From positions 208,589 through 272,588 of the forward strand of contig CAZMGV010000004.1 of assembly GCA_964565925.1 (NCBI GenBank): a stretch of 64,000 nucleotides of DNA, in the 5' to 3' direction. Shown here piece by piece: positions 42,954-52,343 of the stretch; the stretch's first letter is position 1; each line of letters starts with the position of its first letter. This stretch comes from CAZMGV01 sp964565925 (GTDB taxonomy: Bacteria; JAGRBM01; JAHCIT01). Made by a program: the position numbers and the translations under genes. Under the pieces are notes generated by a model. It was not told where the DNA came from. It did no database searches and saw only the letters and a list, made by a program, of their open reading frames with translations.

Positions 42954-43957
42954 TGTCCACATTCGACGACATCCGCGAGAAAATGGTCGCGCGAAAGCAG
43001 TTCGTGACGACCCAGCTCGAACTCACCTACCGGTGCAACTACCACTGCCTGCACTGCTACTGTGTGGACCAGCCCGAACGGCCGGAACTCTCGACCGAGG
43101 AGTTCAAGGGCGTCATCGACCAGCTCTATAACCTGGGTTGCATGAACATCACCTTTACGGGCGGCGAGGCGATCATCCGCAAGGATTTCTTCGAACTGGC
43201 CGCCTACGCCCGCTCGAAACGCTTTGTCATCCGGCTGTTCTCGAACGGCCACCTGCTGGAGGGCGCCCGCCTCGAAAACCTGCTGGAGCTGAAACCGATC
43301 TCGGTCGACATCTCCCTCTACGGTGCCAGCGAAGACACCTACGAAACGGTCACCGGCGACCGCAACCGCTACGGCCGCGTGAAGGCGAACATCGAACGGC
43401 TCGTGGAACGCGGCCAGCGAGTGATCGTGAAGATCCCGCTCATGCACGAGAGTTTCCATGACCTGGAGAAGATGCTTGCCTGGTGCGACGAGATCGGCGC
43501 TCCGTATCTCACCGACGTCTGGATGACGCCCAAGGACGATGGTTCGGTGAAACCCACGAACCACGCACTCACCGACGACGAGATGCGGGACTTTTTCCGG
43601 CGCTACGGCACCAAGGCGAAGAAACTGGTCCGCCACGACGACGAGGTGATCTGCACCTCCGCCTGCTCGTCGCCGATCATCTCCCCCAACGGCGACGTTT
43701 TCGCCTGCACGCAGAACAAGGTCCCCGCCGGCAACATCAAGAACAGCTCGCTCGCCGAGATCTGGAAAGATTCCGCCTGGATGAAAGAGATCCGGGACGT
43801 GAAGTGGCACCGGTTCGCCGAGTGCCGCACCTGCGACTTCCAGGAGACCTGCTTCATCTGCCCGGCGATCAGTCTCTACGAGAATGGCCGCCTCGAGGGC
43901 CCCAACTCCCATGCCTGCCGCGTCGCCCGTATCCGCAACGAGCTGGGCCAGGTGTAA
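42953..43957 (+). CDS. Radical SAM/SPASM domain peptide-modifying enzyme
   Basis: 334 residues. The SAM 4Fe-4S motif is CNYHCLHC (C-x3-C-x2-C) with TFTGGEAIIRKDFFEL after it. The C-terminal SPASM region contains ICTSACSSPIISPNGDVFAC, GNIKNSSLAEIW and a CRTCDFQETCFIC cluster, enough cysteines for auxiliary iron-sulfur centres. SPASM enzymes modify ribosomal peptides (crosslinks, epimers) or activate other enzymes. Gene order after a PqqD-like protein, a peptidase and a kinase supports a peptide substrate. The GTG start shares a base with the kinase stop. The gene ends 12 bases before a convergent gene. Confidence 0.9.
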   Translation: MSTFDDIREKMVARKQFVTTQLELTYRCNYHCLHCYCVDQPERPELSTEEFKGVIDQLYNLGCMNITFTGGEAIIRKDFFELAAYARSKRFVIRLFSNGHLLEGARLENLLELKPISVDISLYGASEDTYETVTGDRNRYGRVKANIERLVERGQRVIVKIPLMHESFHDLEKMLAWCDEIGAPYLTDVWMTPKDDGSVKPTNHALTDDEMRDFFRRYGTKAKKLVRHDDEVICTSACSSPIISPNGDVFACTQNKVPAGNIKNSSLAEIWKDSAWMKEIRDVKWHRFAECRTCDFQETCFICPAISLYENGRLEGPNSHACRVARIRNELGQV

Positions 43958-43969
43958 CAGGAACCGCGG

Positions 43970-45004
43970 TCAGCCCACGACCCTGAGTTCCGCCCTCGTC
44001 CCCCACAGGAAACTTAAAATATCCGGAAACAGCTCTTCCGGGGCGTATTTCCCCCACAGCAGATCGGCGTGGGAGTAGTCGAACTTTTCGCCTTCGGACC
44101 GGGCGAGCAGCCGGAACTTGCGGTCGGTGGAACCGATCTTCTCGAACGTCTCGCGGCAGGCGCGCCAGTCGGCAAGCCCGTCGGCTTTTCCGGCGATGAC
44201 GTAGATTGGTGTCTTGATCTCGTTCAGGTGCTCGAAGTAGCGGAACCGGCCGTCCTCCGTAATAAGGCCACCCTCCGAGGCAATACGTGAAAAATGCGCC
44301 GCCTTGCGGGAAGGGATCGCCGCGATCCCGCGCCACATGTAGCGGGCAAGGACCGCACGGTCTACGTTTTCGAAATTGACCGAAGACTTCAGCATCGACT
44401 CTGGTAGCCGGCCGGCGAACGGAGCGGCCGCCTTCGTGATCCAGTCGAGCCGCATATCGGGGCCGAACCGGTAGATCCAGGACCGCAGAAGCGCCACCCA
44501 AGGCGGCGCACCTTTGACGAACGCCGGGGAGCCCAGCGTCACGACCCGCTCAAGCCCCTCGCCCCTGAACCGGATCAGGTAGCAGTAGGCGATCATCCCG
44601 CCCATCGAATGGCCGATGTAATGGATGGCCGGGGAACCCGAATATTTCCGGACGGCATGGATGGCGGCCGGCAGGTCGAACTCGACCAGATGGTCGAAGG
44701 TCCACTGGGGGAGCTTCACCCGGCTGTACCATTTGCCCGCCCGTTTTCGGCCGCGCAGATCCACGGTCCATACCTCGTGGCCCCGGCCGGCGAGCCAGGG
44801 CGCCAGTCCGATCCCGTCCCCCAGGTCCCACGAAAAGCGGGTCGAGGCGCCCCCGTGAACAAGCAGCACAGGCAGACGTTTTTTCGGCACGTCGCCCTTC
44901 GCCCGGTAGCGGTAGAGATGCAGTTCCCAGCCGTCTTCGGTGCGGCAACGGTAGGTTTCGTCGTGAGACGGGTCGAAGGAGAGGTTCTGCAACGACTCGA
45001 TCAT
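43970..45004 (-). CDS. Alpha/beta hydrolase, lipase-like
   Basis: 344 residues. VLLVHGGASTRFSWD holds the oxyanion region, and HYIGHSMGG is the nucleophile elbow (Ser133). VYVIAGKADGLADW and the late YSHADLLWG fit the acid and histidine of the triad. VWTVDLRGRKRAGKW is shared with acid-lipase-like bacterial hydrolases. There is no signal peptide, so a cytoplasmic ester or lipid substrate is likely. It starts 2 bases after the permease gene and is the last of a five-gene leftward group. Confidence 0.82.
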   Translation of the reverse strand: MIESLQNLSFDPSHDETYRCRTEDGWELHLYRYRAKGDVPKKRLPVLLVHGGASTRFSWDLGDGIGLAPWLAGRGHEVWTVDLRGRKRAGKWYSRVKLPQWTFDHLVEFDLPAAIHAVRKYSGSPAIHYIGHSMGGMIAYCYLIRFRGEGLERVVTLGSPAFVKGAPPWVALLRSWIYRFGPDMRLDWITKAAAPFAGRLPESMLKSSVNFENVDRAVLARYMWRGIAAIPSRKAAHFSRIASEGGLITEDGRFRYFEHLNEIKTPIYVIAGKADGLADWRACRETFEKIGSTDRKFRLLARSEGEKFDYSHADLLWGKYAPEELFPDILSFLWGTRAELRVVG

Positions 45005-45006
45005 CG

Positions 45007-46131
45007 TCAGCAGACCCAGTGGTCACCGAGCGCGCGTTCCTTGGCGGCGACCGTCGTGTGGAACCGGTAGCGGTCGATCAGGATCCGGATCATCACCTGC
45101 ACGCTCACCGTGATCGGAACGGCGATCACCATGCCGACGATCCCGAGCAGGTAACCGCCCATGAACACGCTCAGCACGACCAGCACGGCATGGACATGCG
45201 CCGAGGCGCCGACGATCAGCACCTGGAAGAAGAAGTCGTCCAGGAACTTCACCGCGCCGAACAGGATCAGGATTTTCAGGATCACGGCCGGTCCGCCGGT
45301 GCCCAGTACGGCCACAACCACCGCCAGGATGCAGCCCACGACAGGGCCGAAATACGGGATGATGTTTCCGACGCCGGTGATCAGGCCGATCAGCAGCCAG
45401 TAATCGACGCTCAGGAAGTACAGACCGATGGCGATCATCGTGCCGACAATCGCCCCGTCCAGCAGCAGGCCGCGGATATAGCCGCCCAGCGAAGCGTTGA
45501 TCTCGGAGACGACCGACAGAACCGTCTCCACGTAACGGTTGGGCAGGATGTTGTAGATTTTCTGCATCCACCCGTCGCCGTCCCTCAGGAAGAAGAACAC
45601 GTTGAACGGAACCAGGATGAGCAGAACGATCTGCTCCATGTTTTCCATGATCCACTTGGGGATCTCGCCCGCCACCTGGCTGCTCTTGGCTTCGAGCTGC
45701 TCGAACGCCGGTGCGATCACCGGCTGCGAACCGATCATCGGGTAGTTTTCCTCGAGCGAGTTCTCGAGTTCCACGGCGAACACCTTCAGGTCCTTGGTCA
45801 CCTGCGGCAGCTTGCGCTGGATGGTCTCGATTTCGCCGGCAAGCGCCGGGATGCCGAACCAGCCGACGCCCACCACCGCCAGCAGCATCATGGAGGTCAG
45901 GAACGTGACGGCCGCCGACCGGCGGATTGCCCGCGCCTCGAGCGCCCGGACCACCGGGTTCAGCACGTAGGCGAGAATCACGGAAATGACGAACGGAAGC
46001 AGAATGTGCTTGAGCTGGAAGAACAGGAAAATAAAGACGCCCGTGCCCATGAGGAGCAGCAGGATCCGCAGCCAGCGCTCGACCAGCTTCAGCGTATGCG
46101 AGTCGCTGTGGATGTCGACTTCGTTACTCAA
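45007..46131 (-). CDS. AI-2E/PerM family membrane permease
   Basis: 374 residues with about eight membrane segments in the family pattern: two at the N-terminus (LRILLLLMGTGVFIFLFFQL, HILLPFVISVILAYVLNP), a central loop, then a helical block. VPFNVFFFLRDGDGWMQKI, LGGYIRGLLLDGAIVG and the GVGNIIPYFGPVVG motif are diagnostic. Members export diverse small molecules; transport of autoinducer 2 is shown only for TqsA. The start is the TTG at 46131, preceded by AGGGA; the longer frame overlaps the cyclic-nucleotide-binding gene. It is 19 bases from that gene. Confidence 0.85.
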   Translation of the reverse strand: MSNEVDIHSDSHTLKLVERWLRILLLLMGTGVFIFLFFQLKHILLPFVISVILAYVLNPVVRALEARAIRRSAAVTFLTSMMLLAVVGVGWFGIPALAGEIETIQRKLPQVTKDLKVFAVELENSLEENYPMIGSQPVIAPAFEQLEAKSSQVAGEIPKWIMENMEQIVLLILVPFNVFFFLRDGDGWMQKIYNILPNRYVETVLSVVSEINASLGGYIRGLLLDGAIVGTMIAIGLYFLSVDYWLLIGLITGVGNIIPYFGPVVGCILAVVVAVLGTGGPAVILKILILFGAVKFLDDFFFQVLIVGASAHVHAVLVVLSVFMGGYLLGIVGMVIAVPITVSVQVMIRILIDRYRFHTTVAAKERALGDHWVC

Positions 46132-46150
46132 GGTCTTTTCCCTGTACCCT

Positions 46151-46678
46151 TCAGGTCTTGGCCTGTCCGCTCTGCATGCGGAACACCTGTTCGTTGAGCC
46201 GGCGGACCTGTCTCGCCAGGTTCTCGGCAACGGCGGTCATGATCGGCAGGCCGATGTCGGCCCGCTTGGACACGAGGGCATCGAAGTTGGCCTTGTACAG
46301 AATGAGTACCGACGACTGGTCAATGGCGACCGCACTCGCGGAGCGGGGCAGCGTGTCGAGCAGCGCCAGCTCGCCGAAATGCGTGCCCGGACCCAGGTTC
46401 ACAAGCGTATGAACCTCGCCGCCGTCGCCTTTCTTGGTAATGGCGACAAAGCCGGAGTTGATGATGAACAGGGCGTTACCCTGATCGCCTTCGTTAAATA
46501 TGGTGTCACCGGGGTTATATTGCCGTTCGATACATTCGGTCAGGAGTTCTCCCACCTGTTTGGTGGACAGATCCTTGAGCAGCTGCAGCGACTGCAGAAA
46601 GCGGATGCGCTCGACAATCTTGGGGTCCCGGGCGGGTGCCATCGCCCGCTCAACCAGATCGGAAATCATACCTGCCAT
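46151..46678 (-). CDS. Cyclic-nucleotide-binding domain protein without DNA-binding domain
   Basis: 175 residues. The core is a CRP-type beta-roll with YNPGDTIFNEGDQGNALFIINSG and the phosphate-binding cassette FGELALLDTLPRSASAVA, whose Glu and Arg are those needed for cyclic nucleotides. After the C-helix (MTAVAENLARQVRRLNEQV) the protein ends, so there is no helix-turn-helix. It is probably a cAMP/cGMP-responsive adaptor. A class III cyclase lies in the same leftward group, separated only by cysS. The partner it acts on is unknown. Confidence 0.85.
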   Translation of the reverse strand: MAGMISDLVERAMAPARDPKIVERIRFLQSLQLLKDLSTKQVGELLTECIERQYNPGDTIFNEGDQGNALFIINSGFVAITKKGDGGEVHTLVNLGPGTHFGELALLDTLPRSASAVAIDQSSVLILYKANFDALVSKRADIGLPIMTAVAENLARQVRRLNEQVFRMQSGQAKT

Positions 46679-46770
46679 GCCCGGGAGGGTATTCCAGCCC
46701 CCCGCGGACTGGCAATGGGGACGGGTGGAAAACCTTTACAGCGGACCTATGGCAGCCCGCCGAACGGGAT

Positions 46771-48249
46771 TCAGCGCTTCCAGCTCCAGGTGGTCCCCTG
46801 GGGGCCGTCCTTGATCTCGACCCCCCGGGCTTCCAGTTCCTTGCGGACCCCGTCGGCACGGGCAAAATCCTTGGCCGCCCGGGCCGATTTGCGCTCCTCA
46901 ATCAGACGCTGGATCTCATCTTCCGTAATACCTGATCCGGCAGCAGCCCGCTGGTTCAGGTCATCGAGGAACGCCCGGGGTTCCTGGAACAGGATGCCAA
47001 GGGTCGACTGGATGCGGGGGACTTCAGCCAGAAAACGTTCGGCTATCCGGCAGGAAACCGGCGTTTTGCTGAAATTATGCGCCAGCAGGTATTCGTTAAT
47101 CGCCTTGCGGACGCCCTGCACCGCCCCGATCGAACCGGCCGCATTGAAATCCTCGTCCATGAACCCTTCGATCTGGTCCTTGAGGCCGGCCAGCTGGTCC
47201 AGAATCTTCTGCTCCTGAGGGGTCGGGACCGCCGCCGGATCGTCGATGCACCGGTTCACCAGCAGTTCCCGGCACTGGGCGAGCGTTTCATACAGTTTCT
47301 TGAGGCCCGCCTCCGTCTGACGAAGTTCATCGTCCGAGTAGTCGAGCGGCTTCGTGTAGTGGGTGCCCAGAATATACGTGCGGAGCACCTCACCGGGGTA
47401 TTTGCCGAGCAGATCCCGGAGCGTGAAGAAGTTACCGAGTGACTTCGACATTTTCTCCTGGTTGATGTTCACAAAGCCGTTGTGAAGCCAGTAGCGGGCG
47501 AACTCCTTGCCGGTGCAGCCCTCGCTCTGGGCTATCTCGTTCTCGTGGTGCGGGAAGATCAGGTCGAGTCCGCCCATGTGGATGTCGAAAGTCTCTCCGA
47601 GGATGTTCATCGACATGGCGGAGCATTCGATGTGCCAGCCCGGCCGGCCCTTGCCCCACGGCGAATCCCATGCCGGTTCGCCCGGCTTGGCCGCCTTCCA
47701 GAGATTGAAATCGAGCGGGTTGCGCTTGATCCGGTTCACATCCACCCGGGCGCCCGCGACAAGGTCTTCGAGCGCCTTGCCGGACAGCTTGCCGTAGGTC
47801 TTGAACGACTCGACCGCGAAGAACACATCGCCGCCCGCTTCATAAGCCATGCCGCGCGCGATCAGCCGTTTCACAAGGTCGATGATCTGCGCCATCGCAT
47901 CGGTGGCACGGGGTTCGGAGTCGGGCTTGAGCAGGTTCAGCTTTTCCGTGTCCACATGGAACTCACGGATGAACCGTTCGGCAAGGGCCTTGGGATCTTC
48001 GCCCTTCTCGTTGGCGCGGGCGATGATCTTGTCGTCCACGTCGGTGAAGTTGCGGACGAAGTTCACCTGATACCCCCGGTACCGCATGTACCGGACCACG
48101 ACATCGTACGTGATCAGCGCCCGGGCGTGTCCCAGGTGGCTCAGATCATAGGCCGTGATGCCGCAGGCATAAATCCCGGCCTTTCCGGGCACGAGCGGTT
48201 CGAAGGTTTCCAGCTTGCGGTGAAGCGTGTTGTAAATGCGTAGCGCCAT
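46771..48249 (-). CDS. cysS: Cysteinyl-tRNA synthetase
   Basis: 492 residues, full length. The class I motifs are present: YACGITAYDLSHLGHAR (HIGH-type HLGH, with the zinc-ligand cysteine before it) and NINQEKMSKSLGN (KMSKS). FDIHMGGLDLIFPHHENEIAQSE supplies the zinc-binding and specificity region, and the C-terminal helical domain is intact. It charges tRNA-Cys. The start is the ATG before ALRIYNT, the canonical N-terminus. It lies between the cyclase gene (81 bases upstream) and the cyclic-nucleotide-binding gene. Confidence 0.96.
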   Translation of the reverse strand: MALRIYNTLHRKLETFEPLVPGKAGIYACGITAYDLSHLGHARALITYDVVVRYMRYRGYQVNFVRNFTDVDDKIIARANEKGEDPKALAERFIREFHVDTEKLNLLKPDSEPRATDAMAQIIDLVKRLIARGMAYEAGGDVFFAVESFKTYGKLSGKALEDLVAGARVDVNRIKRNPLDFNLWKAAKPGEPAWDSPWGKGRPGWHIECSAMSMNILGETFDIHMGGLDLIFPHHENEIAQSEGCTGKEFARYWLHNGFVNINQEKMSKSLGNFFTLRDLLGKYPGEVLRTYILGTHYTKPLDYSDDELRQTEAGLKKLYETLAQCRELLVNRCIDDPAAVPTPQEQKILDQLAGLKDQIEGFMDEDFNAAGSIGAVQGVRKAINEYLLAHNFSKTPVSCRIAERFLAEVPRIQSTLGILFQEPRAFLDDLNQRAAAGSGITEDEIQRLIEERKSARAAKDFARADGVRKELEARGVEIKDGPQGTTWSWKR

Positions 48250-48330
48250 AGGGGTCCGGTGTTGTCCGGACCAAGGCATTTAGCGGGAGAACGGAAGGAG
48301 GTAAAGAGGGAGCACCCCGCCCCCGCGCCG

Positions 48331-49698
48331 TCACCCTACTTCATAGGTCTTCACCGGATGATGGATACCCTTCACCTGGATCTCGCCTGTAGCCCGGCAG
48401 TCGATCTCGTCCTTGATGAGCGCCCATGTGGAATGGCTGATGAGTATTTTACCCGGCGTGCAGTTCGATTCGAGACGGGCGGCCAGGTTCACCTGCTTGC
48501 CGATGGCGGTGTATTCCATCCGGCCGGCGGAACCGAAGTTTCCCACGGTCGCAACACCCGTGTTGATGCCGATCCGGACCTGGAACGGGTTCTCGATTCC
48601 CTCGTCCGACCACTTGCGTGCCAGTTCACCCATGCGGGTCTGCATCTCCATCGCCATCCGGACGGCACGCAGCGCGTGGTCGCGGTCGTCGGTGACGGCC
48701 GGAGCGCCGAAGAAGATCATGATCGCATCGCCCACGAACTTGTCGAGCGTCGCGCCGTATCGCTCCGCGATGGCGGACATCTCCGACAGGTATTCGTTCA
48801 GCACGCGGGAGAGATCTTCCGCCTCCAGCTCGTCGCTGGCGTCGGTGAACCCCTTGATGTCGGAGAAAAACAGCGCGAGCTTGCGCCGCTCCCAGCCTCT
48901 CCCCTGGACGTAACTGCCCGACAGTATCTGCTCGGCCAGCTGGGCGGGCACGTATCGTCGTATCAGGTCCGTCGACGCCTGGAGCCGGGCATTGGAATTG
49001 CCCAGTAGCAGATGGGCCTCGGCGAGCTGTTCCTCACGGTCCCGCCACCGGGCAAAGATGTAGCCGAACAGGACCATCACCGCGACCGAGGTCGAGACGA
49101 CGGCCGTCCAGATGAAGACGATCATCGAAGCGCTCCTGTGACCGTCCTCGAAGGCGAGAATGGTGTACACGGGCGCGTACGGGATAAACCCCAGATGGGA
49201 CGCGGCCTCGAGCGACACGCCGCAAACGACAAAGGACAATATGCCGAGGGCTGTTGGTCTCCATCCGAAGAGCAGGATGCCTCCGAAGGCGCCCCCCATG
49301 GCGGCGGAACCGAATACCGGACTGGAGGTGGTCCCGAAAGCGTAGCAGACCAGCGCGAACGTCACGGACCAGCCCTGGGCGGGCAGATGCGCCCAGACCG
49401 GACTTTCTGGATAGCGGTGGCGGAGCAGGTACGCCGATAGCCCCAGAACGGCCCAGACGCCCAGCAGAACCAGAAGACAATCCCCGGCAATAGCCAGTGT
49501 CGCCAGTTCCGGCTCGGACAGATTCAAACGATGCCGGATCGTCAACCGGATACTGACATTCACCAGCACCAGATAGGTGACCATACCCAGCGCAATCAGG
49601 GCGCAACGGGCTGCCCGGCTCCAGTCGAGCGGGTTCCCGGCTGACGCCGCGATGCGCTCCACCAGCCGCTGGAGGCTTTTCGGCAGTTCGGAAGCCAA
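48331..49698 (-). CDS. Membrane-bound class III adenylate/guanylate cyclase
   Basis: 455 residues. Six hydrophobic segments fill residues about 30-220. A short coiled-coil linker precedes the cyclase domain: ALFFSDIKGFTDASDELEAE with the first metal aspartate, KFVGDAIMIFFGAPAV with the second, and RIGINTGVATVGNFGS. The late YTAIGKQVNLAARLES supplies the transition-state residues. It should make cAMP (or cGMP) from membrane-sensed input. The TTG at 49698 has AGGGGA at good spacing; the open frame beyond it is low-complexity Arg-rich and unlikely. It leads the group with cysS and the cyclic-nucleotide-binding protein. Confidence 0.88.
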   Translation of the reverse strand: MASELPKSLQRLVERIAASAGNPLDWSRAARCALIALGMVTYLVLVNVSIRLTIRHRLNLSEPELATLAIAGDCLLVLLGVWAVLGLSAYLLRHRYPESPVWAHLPAQGWSVTFALVCYAFGTTSSPVFGSAAMGGAFGGILLFGWRPTALGILSFVVCGVSLEAASHLGFIPYAPVYTILAFEDGHRSASMIVFIWTAVVSTSVAVMVLFGYIFARWRDREEQLAEAHLLLGNSNARLQASTDLIRRYVPAQLAEQILSGSYVQGRGWERRKLALFFSDIKGFTDASDELEAEDLSRVLNEYLSEMSAIAERYGATLDKFVGDAIMIFFGAPAVTDDRDHALRAVRMAMEMQTRMGELARKWSDEGIENPFQVRIGINTGVATVGNFGSAGRMEYTAIGKQVNLAARLESNCTPGKILISHSTWALIKDEIDCRATGEIQVKGIHHPVKTYEVG

Positions 49699-49910
49699 TT
49701 GAGTTCCCCTTTGTAAGAGTCCCCAGCCTACCCGCTTCCCATGGAAGGATAAAACCCGATCGATCCCGCAAATGCGGCGGCAAATGCGTCCAAAAGCCCT
49801 CCGCGCTTCTTGACCCTCCGGCGATTTTGGGCCGTAATGGGCACCCGGCGGCTGCCGCTTGCGGGATACGAGGACGGCAGCAGGCCACATTCTGACGGGC
49901 TTGGAAGGAA

Positions 49911-51707
49911 ATGGGTGATATGGGTCTGATAGACCGGCTGCGTACGACCGCCATCGACATACAGGGCAACATTCGGGTGTTTTCGCACATCCCCCAGCTG
50001 CTCCCCCAGGGACACTGGAACTCCGCCCGCCTCATGGAAGGCTATGCAAAAGACATCCCCCATCACCTCGCCATCGCCTACGAACAGCGCCGCTACACCT
50101 GGCGCGAAGTAAACGAGATCTCCAACCAGTACGCCGACTTCTTCGTGAAGCAGGGTATCGGACGCGGCGACGTCGTCGCCATCGTCATGGACAACCGGCC
50201 GGAATTCCTGTTCGCCGTCACCGGCCTGAACAAGATCCGCGCGGTCGGCGCGCTTATCAATCACAACCTGACCGGAAAGGCGCTCACGCACGCCATCAAC
50301 GTCGGCAAGCCGAAAGCGGCCCTCGTCGGCACCGAGCATCTGGCCGACGTCATGACGGTGCAGGCGGATCTGACAGGAATCACGAAGGACCGGACCCTGT
50401 GGGTCCAGAAGGACGACACCCCGGACAAGGTCCAGACCGAAGGGCTGCGCGTCGTCAACGAAGAGATCGAAGCCTGTTCCCGCAACCGGCCGTACAACCT
50501 GAACCGGCCCGATACGGCCGATCCCATGTGCTACATCTACACTTCCGGCACGACGGGGCTGCCCAAAGCGGCGATCATCACCAACCAGCGCTGGCTCGCC
50601 GCCAGTCTGCTGTTCGGGCGCGGGATGGGCGAAGCGACCCCGGCGGACGTCGTCTACATGACGCTCCCCCTCTACCACTCCACCGGCATGTTCGCCGGCT
50701 GGGGCTCGTCGCTCACCTCCGGCGCGACGATGGCGCTGCGCCGCAAGTTCTCGGCCTCGAACTTCTGGAAGGACGTCCGCGACTTCGATGCGACGATCTT
50801 CATCTATATCGGCGAGCTGTGCCGCTACCTGCTCAACACGCCGCCGCAGGAAAACGAACGCAACCACCGGCTGCGCCTCGGGATCGGCAACGGCCTGCGC
50901 CCCGACATCTGGGAAAAGTTCCAGAACCGGTTCGGCATCCCGCTGATCCGCGAGTTCTACGGCGCCACCGAAGGCAATGCGCCGCTCGTCAACTTCCAGG
51001 GCCGTCCCGGCATGATCGGCCGGCTGCGTCCGGGCCAGCTGGTCCTGAACTGCGACCAGGCGACCGGTGAGGTGATCCGCAACGCCAAGGGTCTGTGCGA
51101 TCCGGTCGGCGCGGGGAACAAGGGACTTCTGGTCGGTGCGATCAATCCGATCATGAAATTCGACGGCTACGTCGATCAGGAAGCCACCAACAAGAAGATC
51201 CTCCGCGATGTGCTGAAAAAGGGCGACCGGTATTTCAATACCGGCGACCTCATCGAGCTGCACGAGGACCGCTGGGCCTCCTTCGCCGACCGCGTGGGCG
51301 ACACCTTCCGGTGGAAGGGCGAGAACGTCTCCACCAACGAAGTGGCCGAGATCCTCAACGGAGCCACCGGCGTCCTCGAAGCGAACGTCTACGGCGTGAA
51401 GGTGGAAGGCGCCGAAGGCCGGGCCGGGATGGCCAGCCTGAACGTGTCGGGCGACTTCAACCTCGAGTCGTTCGCGAAATACGTCAACGAAAAGCTGGCC
51501 AACTACCAGCGGACCTATTTCATCCGCGTCCAGCACGACATGCAGATCACCAGCACTTTCAAACACCAGAAAGTCGAATACCGGAATGAGGGCTACGACC
51601 CCGCGAAAGTGACCGATCCGCTCTACTATCTGGACAACGACAAGTACGTGAAGATCGACGCGGCGCTGTTCAAGAAGCTCTCGACCGGAGAGATCGGGCC
51701 GAAGTAA
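49911..51707 (+). CDS. Long-chain acyl-CoA synthetase, FATP-like
   Basis: 598 residues. The AMP-binding motif CYIYTSGTTGLPKAAIITNQR, the FATP-type block LPLYHSTGMFAGWGSSLTSG, REFYGATEGNAPLVNFQ and the hinge region YFNTGDLIELHEDRW/FADRVGDTFRWKGENVST identify a very-long/long-chain fatty acyl-CoA ligase. It activates fatty acids with ATP and CoA at the membrane. GGAAGG lies just before two in-frame ATGs three codons apart, so either may start translation. It converges with the DUF4124 gene with no gap. It could feed acyl-CoA to the lipid operons in this window. Confidence 0.92.
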   Translation: MGDMGLIDRLRTTAIDIQGNIRVFSHIPQLLPQGHWNSARLMEGYAKDIPHHLAIAYEQRRYTWREVNEISNQYADFFVKQGIGRGDVVAIVMDNRPEFLFAVTGLNKIRAVGALINHNLTGKALTHAINVGKPKAALVGTEHLADVMTVQADLTGITKDRTLWVQKDDTPDKVQTEGLRVVNEEIEACSRNRPYNLNRPDTADPMCYIYTSGTTGLPKAAIITNQRWLAASLLFGRGMGEATPADVVYMTLPLYHSTGMFAGWGSSLTSGATMALRRKFSASNFWKDVRDFDATIFIYIGELCRYLLNTPPQENERNHRLRLGIGNGLRPDIWEKFQNRFGIPLIREFYGATEGNAPLVNFQGRPGMIGRLRPGQLVLNCDQATGEVIRNAKGLCDPVGAGNKGLLVGAINPIMKFDGYVDQEATNKKILRDVLKKGDRYFNTGDLIELHEDRWASFADRVGDTFRWKGENVSTNEVAEILNGATGVLEANVYGVKVEGAEGRAGMASLNVSGDFNLESFAKYVNEKLANYQRTYFIRVQHDMQITSTFKHQKVEYRNEGYDPAKVTDPLYYLDNDKYVKIDAALFKKLSTGEIGPK

Positions 51708-52343
51708 TCAGCCGCCGCACTTGGTTTTCAGGCGGTCCAGTTCTTCCTGAGCGGACTTGATCCGTTTCAGGTAGGGATTGTCACTCTTTTCGGCAGCGGC
51801 GCGGCTTCCCGAACCTTCCTCTTTCGTCACCTGCGAGATGCAGTTCGCGTTGGCCTGGATCGCTTCCATCGCCTTCGCCGGATCGATATTACCCCCGCCC
51901 CCCAGGCACTTTTCGACGGCGATCTGGGCGATCTTTTCCGCACCCGAATCTTCCGGTTTGGCGGCACTTTCCGCCTGGTGTTCTTTTTCCCAGTCGGCGG
52001 CCTTCTTCTGGTACTCCGCAATGTCCTTCTGGGCCTGATCCCGCTTGCGGGCACAGGCGGGATCTTCCGTTTTGCCGGGACCGCCGGGGACTGCTGCAGT
52101 TCCGGCCGGAGAAGGTACCGCCGGTCTGGGCGTATACGGAACCACCGCCGATGACTCGTTGCGGATCGGCTGGACCTCTTCCTGCTTTTCCCGGTACTCC
52201 TGCGGGATCTTGGACTGCGAATCCACGTAGTGATCCTGCCCTGCCCGGTCCGTATATTTGTACATTTTTGCAGCTGCCGTACCGGCGGCACCCGCCCAGA
52301 GGGCGGCCACCAGCAGTACCGCCGGTAATCTTCGTTCAGACAT
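51708..52343 (-). CDS. Exported DUF4124 domain protein
   Basis: 211 residues. A signal peptide ends near GTAAA. KMYKYTDRAGQDHYVDSQSK with IPQEYR is the DUF4124 motif, a small beta fold frequent in exported proteins. A Pro/Ala linker, a Glu/Lys-rich helical region with two cysteines and a final helical segment ending KTKCGG follow. Function of the family is unknown. The start was set at the ATG before SERRLPAVLLVAALW; the longer frame upstream has no ribosome-binding site. Confidence 0.78.
   Translation of the reverse strand: MSERRLPAVLLVAALWAGAAGTAAAKMYKYTDRAGQDHYVDSQSKIPQEYREKQEEVQPIRNESSAVVPYTPRPAVPSPAGTAAVPGGPGKTEDPACARKRDQAQKDIAEYQKKAADWEKEHQAESAAKPEDSGAEKIAQIAVEKCLGGGGNIDPAKAMEAIQANANCISQVTKEEGSGSRAAAEKSDNPYLKRIKSAQEELDRLKTKCGG

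Noticed and set aside
45019..46197. A 392-codon plus-strand frame opposite the AI-2E permease gene
   Set aside because: Its composition is dominated by His/Asp/Gln and it has no motif; it mirrors the permease gene, whose membrane pattern is clear.
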